In this document: positions 34,701 through 43,626 of the stretch, in pieces
Layout: each line of letters starts with the position of its first letter
Numbering within the stretch: position 1 is the stretch's first letter
Assembly: GCA_934101625.1 (NCBI GenBank)
Contig: CAKORV010000001.1
Coordinates: 66,176 to 130,175, forward strand
DNA length: 64,000 nt
From: an uncultured Bacilli bacterium
GTDB lineage: Bacteria; Bacillota_I; Bacilli_A; RF39; UBA660
Reading direction: 5' to 3'
The notes under the pieces: model-generated
Told to the model about the DNA's origin: nothing
What the model saw: the letters and a program-made list of their open reading frames with translations, nothing else
The model's database searches: none
Position numbers and translations under genes: made by a program

Positions 34701-35858
34701 ATGTCTGATTTAAAAAAATATAATATATTTATAACAATAACTAGTTTTTCTAAACTATTGGTGGAATTATTTATTCCACTTATTTTATATGACTATGGAT
34801 TTACTATAAAAAATATAATACTCTATATGATAATAAAATATACACTATGTATAATAATGATACCAATAACTATGAAAATAAATAAAAAAATATCTTGGTC
34901 TAAAATAATGATACTAAGTAGTTTTTTCTTTTCTTTAACTTACATTTACTTAAATATAATGACTAAATCTTTATTAAGTCTAATAATACTTTCTATAATA
35001 TTTTCTATATATCTAATCTTCTATTGGTTAGGAAGACATATATATGGATTATCTATAATAGAAGATAAAAAAACAACAGATAACGTTAGTTTATACACAA
35101 TATTCACAGTATTAGGAAGTATACCTGCAACGTATATAGGAAGTCTAATACTAAAATACTTTGGATTTATAACTTTAACTATAATTGTATTAATACTAAT
35201 GTTAATAAGTATAATACCATTAACAAAAATAAATAAAGATATTAAATATATAAAGCCTAACTTAAAACCAATAATAAAAACATTTCCTAAAAGAAACTAT
35301 TTATTCACATTCATAGAACAATTTAGATATATTTTAAATAATATATTTCCACTCTACATATATCTTTACATAAAAAAAGAATTTACATACATTGGTATAA
35401 CTAACTTAATATGCGGTATTGGTAGTATAATTTATATATTTATAATAAGTAAAAAAATGGATAAAAACAAAAAAGATTATCTAAGTATTTCATGTATTTT
35501 ACTTAGTATATTGTATATTGGTAAACTAAATATAAACAACACTAACTTATTTTACATAATAGTATTTATAGAAGGAATTTTAAAAGTAACTTTAGATACT
35601 ATAGTACAAAGAAATGCATATGTATATGGAAGAAATTATGATGTAAACTCATATATTGAATTTACAGAATTATTAAATAATATATTTAGAACTATAATAT
35701 TAATTATATTTTATTTATTAAACTTAAATTTAAGAAACATTATTTATATAGGAATACTAGGTATATTTATAAATTCATTTGTTAAATATGATGATGGAAA
35801 ATATGGGTATAAAAATTTGTTGAAAAATGAATTAAAAAATGATGGAATTAAAACATAA
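34701..35858 (+). CDS. Major facilitator superfamily-like transporter
   Basis: A 385-residue protein with about 11-12 hydrophobic segments and lysine-rich cytosolic loops (KINKKISWSK, KKMDKNKKDYLS). The even spread of helices and the middle loop around residue 180-200 fit an MFS carrier. No substrate motif can be read. It directly follows the secreted protein gene. Confidence 0.68.
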   Translation: MSDLKKYNIFITITSFSKLLVELFIPLILYDYGFTIKNIILYMIIKYTLCIIMIPITMKINKKISWSKIMILSSFFFSLTYIYLNIMTKSLLSLIILSIIFSIYLIFYWLGRHIYGLSIIEDKKTTDNVSLYTIFTVLGSIPATYIGSLILKYFGFITLTIIVLILMLISIIPLTKINKDIKYIKPNLKPIIKTFPKRNYLFTFIEQFRYILNNIFPLYIYLYIKKEFTYIGITNLICGIGSIIYIFIISKKMDKNKKDYLSISCILLSILYIGKLNINNTNLFYIIVFIEGILKVTLDTIVQRNAYVYGRNYDVNSYIEFTELLNNIFRTIILIIFYLLNLNLRNIIYIGILGIFINSFVKYDDGKYGYKNLLKNELKNDGIKT

Positions 35859-35875
35859 AATATAAGGAGTAAGGC

Positions 35876-35962
35876 AAAACTATGAGAATATTGGAAAACC
35901 CAAACTATAACAACGATTGTTCGTTATGGGGGCAATTTATTAATTATCTCTCATAGTTTTTT
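35876..35962 (+). ncRNA. Candidate structured leader RNA with terminator-like closing stem
   Basis: AAAACTATGAGA (35876-35887) pairs exactly with TCTCATAGTTTT (35949-35960), followed by TT, and encloses 61 bases. Inside, TTGG/CCAA (from 35891) and ATAACAAC/GTTcGTTAT (about 35906-35926) form further hairpins, and CCC (35899-35901) could instead pair with GGG near 35928. The compact layout ends in a U tract and suits an attenuator or riboswitch. The same outer arms (AAAACTATGA / TCATAGTTTT) form a simple hairpin before the gene at 46629. I match no known riboswitch class. Confidence 0.45.
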
Positions 35963-36018
35963 CGTGAATTTAAATATATAGGCACAAGTCTATATATTTT
36001 TTTGTGGTGGTGAAAGAT

Positions 36019-36219
36019 ATGAAAAATAAAAAGTATATTGTGTATATGGTAGTAAGTATATTAGTATTAACTATTGGAGTAAGTTATGCATACTTTAAAG
36101 CAAGAGTAAATGGTGAAGGTAAAAGTATAAGTTTAAGAAGTAAAGGAATATATGTGTTATATTCAGGTGATGGAACACCAGAAAGTCCATATGAAATAGC
36201 CGAAAATAGTTGTAATTAA
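36019..36219 (+). CDS. Miniature camelysin-like surface protein
   Basis: A 66-residue protein. Residues 1-25 (KNKKYIVYMVVSILVLTIGVSYAYFKA) form a membrane segment like that of camelysin/TasA-type surface proteins, and the end (SGDGTPESPYEIAENSCN) matches the extreme C-terminus of the 603-residue protein at 46629 (GTGTSTDPYVVDETSCS). It looks like an N- plus C-terminal remnant with the centre removed, but the frame is intact. GGTGGTGAAAGAT precedes the ATG at 36019. It may be a working small protein or a deletion product. Confidence 0.65.
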   Translation: MKNKKYIVYMVVSILVLTIGVSYAYFKARVNGEGKSISLRSKGIYVLYSGDGTPESPYEIAENSCN

Positions 36220-36293
36220 ATAAATTAATACATATAATGTGAGTTATATGTATTTTATTTTAACTTGCTTAATATACTTAACTGGTGAATATA

Positions 36294-38864
36294 ATGTTTA
36301 ATATTAAAGGACTAAGTAATGAAGAAGTAATAAATAATAGAAAAAATTATGGTAGTAATGAAATAACACATTATAAAAAAAGTAGTATATTTAAATTAAT
36401 AATTGAATCATTAAATGATCCAATTATTAAAATTCTTTTAATTGCTTTAGGAGTTAAAGTACTATTTTTGTTTAATGATAGTGATATATATGAAACTATA
36501 GGAATAATTGCCGCGGTTATAATTGCCAGTGTTATAAGTAGTTTAAGTGAATATGGAAGTGAAAAAGCATTTGAAAAACTAAGTGAAGAAAGTCTTAATG
36601 AAGAGGCTAAAGTATTTAGAAATAGTAAACTTATAAAAGTTAAAATAGATGATGTAGTTGTAAATGATTATGTATTCTTAGAGAGTGGAGATAAAATAAG
36701 TGCTGATGGAACTATATATGAAGGGAATATTTATACTGATGAAAGTATGATGACTGGAGAAACTAAAGAACAATTAAAAAGTATAAATAGTGAAGTATAT
36801 CGTGGTACCATAGTGACTAGTGGTACTGCGGTAATGTTAGTTAATAAAGTTGGTAATAACACATATTATGGTAAAATTGCTAAAGATATACAGGCAGTAA
36901 CACCAGAAAGTCCACTTAAAAATAGATTAAGAGTTTTAGCAAATTTTATAAGTAAAATAGGTTATATATGTTCATTTTTAGTAATGTTATCTTATTTATT
37001 TAATGTAGTAGTAATAAAAAATAACTTTAATATGGATGAAATAATAAATACAGTTACAAACGCTAGAGAAATAATACCACATTTATTATATGCTCTTACT
37101 TTAGGTGTTACCATCATAGTAGTAGCTGTCCCAGAAGGATTACCAATGATGATAACTTTAGTACTTTCTAGTAATATGAAAAGACTTCTTAAAAATAATG
37201 TTTTAGTAAGAAAACTAGTAGGTATAGAATCTAGTGGTAGTTTAAATATTTTATTCAGTGATAAAACCGGCACACTAACAAAAGGTAAACTTAAAGTAAC
37301 TGAATTTATCACATATGAAGGAAATAAATATAAAAATATTAATGAAATAAAAGAATTAAATGAACTTGTAAAAATAAGTTTACTTTACAATAATCAAAGT
37401 ACTTATAATGATAAAGAAATTATAGGAGGTAATATAACAGACCGCGCTATTTTAGAGTATGTAGGACCATCAACTCAAGATAGATATAAAGTTTTATCTA
37501 ATGAAGAATTTAATAGTAAAAATAAATATTCTAGTATTACATTAAATTATAATAATAAGACTAAGTTTATAAAAGGAGCATATGAAATAGTAATTAAAAA
37601 GTGTAATAGTTATTATAAAAATGATGGTAGAAAATCTTTAATTAATAAGAATAGTGAATTAATAGAAAAGGGTAATAAATATACAAGTGAAGGTTATAGA
37701 GTTTTGTCACTAGCAACAACAGAAGATGATATAAGATATACATTCTTGGGATTTATTTTAATTAAAGATGAGATTAGAAAAGAAACAATTGAAGGAATAA
37801 AAATGGTAACAGATGCAGGTATTCAAACAGTAATGATAACTGGAGATAATGAATTAACTGCTAGAAGTATAGCCAAAGAAATAGGACTTATTAAAAATAG
37901 TAATGATTTAGTTATAACTAGTGAGGAATTAAATAAAATGAATGATGTAGAATTAAAAAGTATTATACCTAAATTAAAAGTAGTCGCAAGAAGTTTACCA
38001 GAAGATAAAAAAAGACTTGTAAATTTAAGTCAAGAGTTAGGTTTAGTTGTCGGTATGACTGGGGATGGAGTAAATGATGCTCCAGCATTAAAAAGAGCCG
38101 ATGTAGGGTTTGCTATGGGTAGTGGAACAGAAGTTGCTAAAGAAGTAAGTGATATAGTAATACTTGATGATAACTTTTTAAGTATAGTTAATACTATATT
38201 ATTTGGTAGAACTATATTTAAGAGTATTAGAAAGTTTATAATATTTCAATTAACTGTTAATATAACTACAGTCTTTTTATCAGTAATAGGCCCACTTGTA
38301 GGAGTAACAAGTCCTTTGGCTGCAATTCAAATGTTGTGGATAAACATGGTAATGGATACTTTGGCTGGAATTGCTTATGCTTATGAACCACCAATAAAAG
38401 AATATATGAAAGAACCACCAAAGAAAAGAAACGAAAAAATAATGAATTCATATATGATAAATGAAATTTTGGTAACTGGTACATATTTAAGTTTATTATG
38501 TATGTTTTTCTTAAAAAGTAATTTTATAAAAAGTTTATATAGAATAGGTAATCAAGACAAATATTTAATGACTGCATTCTTTGGATTGTTTATATTTATG
38601 AGTGTATTTAATGCCTTTAATGCAAGAAGTTATAGATTAAATGTACTTGCTAATGTAACTAAAAATAAAGTATTTCTAAGTGTTATATTATTTATTGTAA
38701 TAGTACAACTTTCTCTTATCTATTTTGGTGGTTCTATATTTAGAACTACAGGATTAACTTTCTTTGAACTAAATGTAACTATTTTATTAGCATTTACTGT
38801 AATACCATTTGATTTTATAAGAAAGACTATATTAAGAAAGTTAGGTAAACCAAATAATGTATAA
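36294..38864 (+). CDS. Calcium-type P-type (P2) cation ATPase
   Basis: An 856-residue ATPase. It has the actuator motif MMTGETKEQ, helix 4 PEGLPMMITLVL (PEGLP as in calcium pumps), the phosphorylation site SDKTGTLTKG near residue 322, and GMTGDGVNDAPALKRADVGFAMG near 590. NMVMDTLAGIAYAYEPP in helix 6 supplies the Asn and Asp of a calcium site. It should pump Ca2+ out of the cell. I chose the ATG at 36294 because GGTG precedes it; an in-frame GTG at 36285 overlaps that site. Confidence 0.9.
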   Translation: MFNIKGLSNEEVINNRKNYGSNEITHYKKSSIFKLIIESLNDPIIKILLIALGVKVLFLFNDSDIYETIGIIAAVIIASVISSLSEYGSEKAFEKLSEESLNEEAKVFRNSKLIKVKIDDVVVNDYVFLESGDKISADGTIYEGNIYTDESMMTGETKEQLKSINSEVYRGTIVTSGTAVMLVNKVGNNTYYGKIAKDIQAVTPESPLKNRLRVLANFISKIGYICSFLVMLSYLFNVVVIKNNFNMDEIINTVTNAREIIPHLLYALTLGVTIIVVAVPEGLPMMITLVLSSNMKRLLKNNVLVRKLVGIESSGSLNILFSDKTGTLTKGKLKVTEFITYEGNKYKNINEIKELNELVKISLLYNNQSTYNDKEIIGGNITDRAILEYVGPSTQDRYKVLSNEEFNSKNKYSSITLNYNNKTKFIKGAYEIVIKKCNSYYKNDGRKSLINKNSELIEKGNKYTSEGYRVLSLATTEDDIRYTFLGFILIKDEIRKETIEGIKMVTDAGIQTVMITGDNELTARSIAKEIGLIKNSNDLVITSEELNKMNDVELKSIIPKLKVVARSLPEDKKRLVNLSQELGLVVGMTGDGVNDAPALKRADVGFAMGSGTEVAKEVSDIVILDDNFLSIVNTILFGRTIFKSIRKFIIFQLTVNITTVFLSVIGPLVGVTSPLAAIQMLWINMVMDTLAGIAYAYEPPIKEYMKEPPKKRNEKIMNSYMINEILVTGTYLSLLCMFFLKSNFIKSLYRIGNQDKYLMTAFFGLFIFMSVFNAFNARSYRLNVLANVTKNKVFLSVILFIVIVQLSLIYFGGSIFRTTGLTFFELNVTILLAFTVIPFDFIRKTILRKLGKPNNV

Positions 38865-38879
38865 TGTTATCTACACAAA

Positions 38880-38912
38880 AACTCTTAAAGAAATTCCTTT
38901 AAGAGTTCTATT
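38880..38912. terminator. Bidirectional terminator between convergent genes
   Basis: AACTCTTAAAG (38880-38890) pairs with CTTTAAGAGTT (38897-38907) around a six-base loop. T-rich stretches follow on both strands. It serves the ATPase gene and the leftward gene ending at 38885. Confidence 0.7.
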
Positions 38913-39322
38913 TGTTTTTCTCCAAATTTTTGTATATCTAATGCTAACTTAATAATATCTTTACTACTTTCTTTCTTATAGTTTTTAACCTTAGCCTCTA
39001 TATCAATATTTCCCATAGTAAATCCTCTTATAAGAATACTAGCTATTTTAGAATCACTATTATCTTTACTTACTTCAACCTTCATAGCGCTCGTACTTGT
39101 AATACTAGCAAATATCTTACTATGTTTAGATTTAATCTTAAGTTTTTTCATTACTTTTTTAACTTCTTTGAAATAATATTCATATCTTTGTAATTCTTCT
39201 TCTAATATAAACTTAATTTTATTATCTTTATCTTTTAATAACTTCAAAAGTTCTTTAGTACTATTAACTCCCATATTAGTATTATCATATAAAAGTAGTA
39301 TTAATTCATTATTTTCATTCAT
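38885..39322 (-). CDS. Hypothetical small helical protein
   Basis: A 145-residue, lysine-rich and mostly helical protein, with the stretch ELLKLLKDKDNKIKFILEEELQ predicted as helix. No membrane segment or signal peptide. I chose the ATG at 39322 because GGTGATAAAT precedes it; a start 12 bases earlier would overlap that site. It may be co-transcribed with the HNH-like gene upstream. I recognise no family. Confidence 0.55.
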   Translation of the reverse strand: MNENNELILLLYDNTNMGVNSTKELLKLLKDKDNKIKFILEEELQRYEYYFKEVKKVMKKLKIKSKHSKIFASITSTSAMKVEVSKDNSDSKIASILIRGFTMGNIDIEAKVKNYKKESSKDIIKLALDIQKFGEKQIELLKEFL

Positions 39323-39365
39323 ATTTATCACCATTTATATTATGAGCATAATGATTAAATATATT

Positions 39366-39752
39366 CTATAAAGTTATTATTTGTTTAGGTAAATATTTTT
39401 TAGTTAAGCTATTTTCTAATTCATCTAATTTTTCTAATCTTCTAAAGTCTCTAATTAATTCTTTTATTTCAAATAATTGTTCCTTAGTAGGATGATGTTT
39501 TCCCTTACTTATCTCAATTAACTTACTATTAATTTGATAGTATATTTCATAATAATTCATTTCTATATAATTAAGTAACTTATGTGCTTCATTGGTTAAA
39601 ACAGCGCCATTATCAATAGAGTTACTTCCTCCATATTCCTTTTTTATACAATGATGAAAAGTGAATCTACTATCTTTAGTTAAAGGAAAACCCATAAAAC
39701 ATGTATCTGTTAATTCATAAATTCTTACCATTCTACTTGTCCTATGTTTCAT
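39366..39752 (-). CDS. HNH-like nuclease family protein
   Basis: A 128-residue protein. FTFHHCIKKEYGGSNSIDNG followed by AVLTNEAHKLLNYIE gives the HH...GG...N...L...H pattern of HNH endonucleases, with H34/H35 and the AH histidine as possible metal residues. It lacks the paired zinc-binding cysteines seen in many family members. AGGTGG precedes the ATG. It could cut DNA, or be a domesticated structural relative. It is 2.6 kb from the Dam gene on the other strand; no link is shown. Confidence 0.6.
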   Translation of the reverse strand: MKHRTSRMVRIYELTDTCFMGFPLTKDSRFTFHHCIKKEYGGSNSIDNGAVLTNEAHKLLNYIEMNYYEIYYQINSKLIEISKGKHHPTKEQLFEIKELIRDFRRLEKLDELENSLTKKYLPKQIITL

Positions 39753-39835
39753 AAAACCACCTACTAATATTGTATCAAAAATCCATTGATTTGTGTACTT
39801 ACAAATGATAAAATTTAATTAGTGGTGCGTGAGTT

Positions 39836-40243
39836 ATGAAACTATATAGAAATGTTTATAAATTATCTTCTTTTATGTTTACTATATTAACAATAATAGA
39901 AATAATAATATACTTATTAAATGAAACTAATTATTATGGTTTATACTATATACTAATAAGTTTATTAATAATAATTATATTAAATATAAAAGTAAATAAA
40001 AAAACTAAATTAAATAAAAGTTTATTTATACTTGTACTACAAATATTTAACTCATACTTTTTATTTAATATTTTAACTAAATCTTATAAATACATAGACT
40101 ATTCATCAAAATATATAAGTAATATTTTTGTTACTAGTAAAATAATAAAACCAATATTAGTGACAATATTAGTTTTAACTAGTTTCCTAGATCTTTATAA
40201 GATTAATATTACTAACTATAAAATCAATAAACATAATAAGTAA
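39836..40243 (+). CDS. Hypothetical membrane protein
   Basis: A 135-residue protein with about four hydrophobic segments and no recognised family. No strong Shine-Dalgarno is seen (GTGAGTT before the ATG). Its last 57 bases overlap the leftward gene at 40187 tail to tail. Confidence 0.5.
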   Translation: MKLYRNVYKLSSFMFTILTIIEIIIYLLNETNYYGLYYILISLLIIIILNIKVNKKTKLNKSLFILVLQIFNSYFLFNILTKSYKYIDYSSKYISNIFVTSKIIKPILVTILVLTSFLDLYKINITNYKINKHNK

Positions 40244-40687
40244 AATTACTAAAGTTATATACTTTGGTATTTTTTTAGACCATTTATCACTTATAGGTTT
40301 AAAATATTTATAAATAAGTATCATACCAATACTCCAAAATATAGATACTTCTAAACTAATATATTTATTTAAACTTAATGGTAATTTAGAATAATTCCAT
40401 AAATCTTTATGGTAAAGTAATTGTATTAATTCTCCACCAATAAGTTCCATAAAAGTTAAAATAACAAAAGAACTTAAAAACATAATTAAATATTTTTTCC
40501 ATTCTGGTTTAATAAATCTAAACTTATCAAATAAACTAAACATTAAAAGTATACAAATTCCATAAATAGGAGTATAAGGTCCATACATAAATCCACTTTT
40601 TAAAGGATTACTAAATAATAAACAAACCAATAATTCAAATACATATCCTAATACAGAATATATTATAAAACTATTAAAAATAACCAT
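40187..40687 (-). CDS. Putative ABC-transporter type IV membrane protein (CmpB-like)
   Basis: A 166-residue protein with about five membrane helices. The motif VFELLVCLLFSNPLKSGFMYGPYTPIYG matches the CmpB-like family (PF06541), which has few known functions. The protein at 56710-57351 belongs to the same family (GFLIGPVVPIYG). I chose the ATG at 40687 because GGTGAAATT precedes it. The start 45 bases earlier has no such site. The family is often called a permease, without proof of transport. Confidence 0.75.
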   Translation of the reverse strand: MVIFNSFIIYSVLGYVFELLVCLLFSNPLKSGFMYGPYTPIYGICILLMFSLFDKFRFIKPEWKKYLIMFLSSFVILTFMELIGGELIQLLYHKDLWNYSKLPLSLNKYISLEVSIFWSIGMILIYKYFKPISDKWSKKIPKYITLVILLIMFIDFIVSNINLIKI

Positions 40688-40785
40688 AATTTCACCATCT
40701 ATAGTATGTGAAAGATTTATGGAATTATTCATAAACTATTGTGTTTTATGTGAATTTATTATAAAATTACTACAGGAGGGTACAT

Positions 40786-41226
40786 ATGAAGAAGTTTTTA
40801 TCAAAATATGGAGTAGTAATAGGAATAGTACTTTTATTAGGATTATTCATAGGATTAAGTGTATTAATTAAAGAAGATCCAGTAAAAGAAATGAGTTCAG
40901 ATATACAAAACTGGCTTACTGATACTGCTAGTGATGAATATGTTGTAACTGTAATTGCGCAAACAACATGTGGTCATTGTATTAACTTTAAACCGGTTAT
41001 GACAAAAGCACATAATAAAAATGATTTTAAATTATATTGGTTTGAAGCTGATGAATTATCTACTAATGATTATAATACTTTAAAAGGTACTTATGAATTA
41101 GATGAATATTCAGGAACTCCATATACATTTATCACTAAGAATGGTGAAGTATTGGATCACATTTCTGGTGAGAGAGAATATGATGTTCTAATAGATTTCT
41201 TAAAAGAAAATAATGTTATTAAATAA
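40786..41226 (+). CDS. Membrane-anchored thioredoxin-like protein (CGHC)
   Basis: A 146-residue protein with an N-terminal membrane segment (residues 9-27) and a thioredoxin fold with CGHC (TTCGHCINFKPVM near residue 65) and the cis-proline region YSGTPYTFITKNGE. CGHC is the motif of protein disulfide isomerases. It probably works on thiols or disulfides outside the membrane. GGAGGG precedes the ATG. It is followed by a short terminator-like stem, then by the gene at 41266. Confidence 0.82.
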   Translation: MKKFLSKYGVVIGIVLLLGLFIGLSVLIKEDPVKEMSSDIQNWLTDTASDEYVVTVIAQTTCGHCINFKPVMTKAHNKNDFKLYWFEADELSTNDYNTLKGTYELDEYSGTPYTFITKNGEVLDHISGEREYDVLIDFLKENNVIK

Positions 41227-41254
41227 GTTAATGATTTTCATTAACTTATTTCTT
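41225..41254 (+). terminator. Terminator-like stem after the CGHC thioredoxin gene
   Basis: AAGTTAATGA (41225-41234) pairs with TCATTAACTT (41238-41247) with a three-base loop, then ATTTCTTT. The stem is AT-rich, so it may work only in part. Confidence 0.5.
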
Positions 41255-41265
41255 TAGGTGGTACT

Positions 41266-42318
41266 ATGAAAAATATAAAATATATATTTAATTTAATAAT
41301 AATTATAGTTTTAATAAAATACTTTACTGGTAATTACAATATTAGTTATACTATAAATGGTTATAAAGTAAATGAAAGAGTAAAAGATAACTACACATAC
41401 GTAGATGTTAATGTAGATAAGTATTCTTATAGTTTTAAATATAATTTAAAAAGAAATTTAAACAAAAAAAGAGTAAAAGAAATAAAAGTATTAGAAAAAG
41501 ATAATGCTACATGTATAAAACCTATAATAAAAGGATTTACTACAAATTATATATGTAAAAAAGATAATGAATTAATGACAGAAAATACTTTAAATAATTT
41601 AGAAGAAACTAAATTTAATGAAGATATAAAATATAATAAATATCTAGATAATAATGAATATCTATATATATGGAAATATGATGGTTTTTACACATTTAAT
41701 AATGAAATGAGTACATTGAATTTACTAAGTACTGATAGATATTCTAATGACTTAATGTATACTTTTGATAAATATTTACTAATGCCAGTATATGATAAAG
41801 AGTATATGTTTAGTAATTTCTATCTAATAGATATGGAAACAGGTAAACATAAAACAATTAAAACTAACTTATCTATACACTATGATAGTTATTATGCAGG
41901 TACTCATAAAAATAAAATATATCTATTTGATAACAAAAGTAATAAACTATATGAAATAAACTATAAAAAATTAACTATTAAATCCATAGGAGATGAATTT
42001 AAAGGTTATATTAAATATGAAAATAATAGAAAGAAAACAGCAAAACTAAGTGAATATACTAAAGATAAAATTACTTACTTTGAAACTAAAGAAGAATTAA
42101 TTAAGGTAAATAAAAATAAATTTAGTTATGATAATAAAACATGGATTAAATACTTTAATGAAGAAGATATAAAAGTAATAAAAGTATATGATGACTCAAT
42201 ATACTTTGTATATGAAGATAATTTATATAAATATTCTAATTCTAAAGTAAATCTAATAATACATTATTTTGAATATAACTTTAATAAAAATGATATAACT
42301 TATATATATAATAAATAA
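41266..42318 (+). CDS. Membrane-anchored hypothetical protein
   Basis: A 350-residue protein with one N-terminal membrane segment (IKYIFNLIIIIVLIKYF) and an extracytoplasmic domain that is rich in lysine, asparagine and tyrosine and seems built of short beta strands, as in propeller-like proteins (YLYIWKYDGFYTFNN, IYLFDNKSNKLYEINYK). TTTAGGTG precedes the ATG. No family is recognised. Confidence 0.6.
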   Translation: MKNIKYIFNLIIIIVLIKYFTGNYNISYTINGYKVNERVKDNYTYVDVNVDKYSYSFKYNLKRNLNKKRVKEIKVLEKDNATCIKPIIKGFTTNYICKKDNELMTENTLNNLEETKFNEDIKYNKYLDNNEYLYIWKYDGFYTFNNEMSTLNLLSTDRYSNDLMYTFDKYLLMPVYDKEYMFSNFYLIDMETGKHKTIKTNLSIHYDSYYAGTHKNKIYLFDNKSNKLYEINYKKLTIKSIGDEFKGYIKYENNRKKTAKLSEYTKDKITYFETKEELIKVNKNKFSYDNKTWIKYFNEEDIKVIKVYDDSIYFVYEDNLYKYSNSKVNLIIHYFEYNFNKNDITYIYNK

Positions 42319-42321
42319 TAC

Positions 42322-43220
42322 ATTTAGGTAAATCAGAAGGAGATGAAAAAATGATTAAAGGAAAACCATTTGTAAAATGGGCAGGAGGGAAAAGACAGAT
42401 AATAGATAAATTAAAACAATATGTACCTGAAAATTTTGATACTTATTATGAACCATTTGTAGGTGGTGGTGCATTACTTTTTGAACTTTCACCTAAAAAG
42501 GCTGTAATTAATGATTCGAATAAAGAACTTATGAATGTATATGAATGCATTAAAGATGAGAGAAAGTTTGAATTAATGTGTAGAGAATTAAATCATCATG
42601 AAACTGAACATTCAGAAGAATACTATTATGAAATTAGAAACATTGATAGAGATAAAAAGAGATTTAATAAATTAACAGATTATAAAAGAGCTGCGAGAAC
42701 TATTTATTTAAATAAAGCATGTTTTAATGGGTTATACAGAGTTAATAGTAAAAATGAATTTAATGTACCATTTGGTAAAAAAACTAAAGTAAATACTTAT
42801 GAAGGACAAAATTTAGGTATTATATGTGGTTATTTAAATTATAATGATATTAAGATATTATCAGTTGATTTTGAAGAGTCTGTAAAAGATGCTAAAAAAG
42901 GAGACTTTATTTATTTTGATCCACCATATGATTCTGATACATCTACATTTAATAGTTATACTGAAGAAGGCTTTGGAAAAAATGAACAAAGAAGACTAGC
43001 TAAAGTTTTTAAAGAACTATCAGATAGAGGTTGTTATGTAATGCTTTCTAACCATAATACAATATTAGTAAATGAATTATATAAAGATTTTAATATTCAT
43101 TTAATTGAAGCAAAAAGAAACATTAATTCAAATGGAAAGAAAAGAGGTAAAGTAGAAGAGGTTATTATTACAAACTATGAAAATAAAAAAGGTTTTGAGT
43201 AATAACATATTTAGGTAAAT
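42322..43220 (+). repeat. Direct repeat ATTTAGGTAAAT flanking the dam gene
   Basis: ATTTAGGTAAAT is found at 42322-42333 and again at 43209-43220, just outside the two ends of the methylase gene. The copies are identical over 12 bases. This could be a duplicated target site from gene insertion, or a shared regulatory site, or chance in an AT-rich region. Confidence 0.4.
42351..43202 (+). CDS. dam: DNA adenine methylase, D12/Dam class
   Basis: A 283-residue protein. PFVKWAGGKRQIIDKLKQ at residues 6-23 and YYEPFVGGGALLFEL bind S-adenosylmethionine; FDPPYDSDTSTFNSYTEEGF near residue 190 is the catalytic DPPY motif of the D12 class. Dam and M.DpnII of this class methylate adenine in GATC. No cognate restriction enzyme is adjacent, so it looks like an orphan methylase. 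AGAAGGAG precedes the ATG. The 12-base direct repeats that flank the gene hint at a separate insertion. Confidence 0.93.
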   Translation: MIKGKPFVKWAGGKRQIIDKLKQYVPENFDTYYEPFVGGGALLFELSPKKAVINDSNKELMNVYECIKDERKFELMCRELNHHETEHSEEYYYEIRNIDRDKKRFNKLTDYKRAARTIYLNKACFNGLYRVNSKNEFNVPFGKKTKVNTYEGQNLGIICGYLNYNDIKILSVDFEESVKDAKKGDFIYFDPPYDSDTSTFNSYTEEGFGKNEQRRLAKVFKELSDRGCYVMLSNHNTILVNELYKDFNIHLIEAKRNINSNGKKRGKVEEVIITNYENKKGFE

Positions 43221-43245
43221 ATCATATATTATGATAGGTGATAAA

Positions 43246-43569
43246 ATGAATGATTTTAGGAAAGTATTAGATACACCATATTATACTTATTATACTGTTG
43301 AACAAGGAGATACGTTATATCAAATAAGTAGAAAATTTAATGTTAATCCTAAATTAGTCGCGGAATTAAATGGACTTAAATTAGATGAATATATATACCC
43401 TAAACAAACACTTATAATACCTAAAAAAGGAATACAATACTATATAACAAAAGATGATGATACACTAAAAACAGTATCAAACATATTTAATGCTAAAGAA
43501 ACAGATATAGTAAATCAAAATAAAAGTATATACTTACTACCAGGACAAATGATATTTTATAGAGAGTAA
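43246..43569 (+). CDS. Small two-LysM protein
   Basis: A 107-residue protein. The first LysM is YYTVEQGDTLYQISRKFN to TLIIPKK (residues about 15-60) and the second, weaker, is YYITKDDDTLKTVSNIFN to GQMIF. No signal peptide is seen. LysM binds peptidoglycan glycans. The ATG at 43246 follows AGGTGATAAA. It may be a spore- or cell-wall-linked adaptor, or bind inside the cell by an unknown route. Confidence 0.8.
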   Translation: MNDFRKVLDTPYYTYYTVEQGDTLYQISRKFNVNPKLVAELNGLKLDEYIYPKQTLIIPKKGIQYYITKDDDTLKTVSNIFNAKETDIVNQNKSIYLLPGQMIFYRE

Positions 43570-43626
43570 ATTATTGTAATTTATTCTTTTTTCTTGTATA
43601 ATGAATTTAGAATAGGAAGGGTACTT

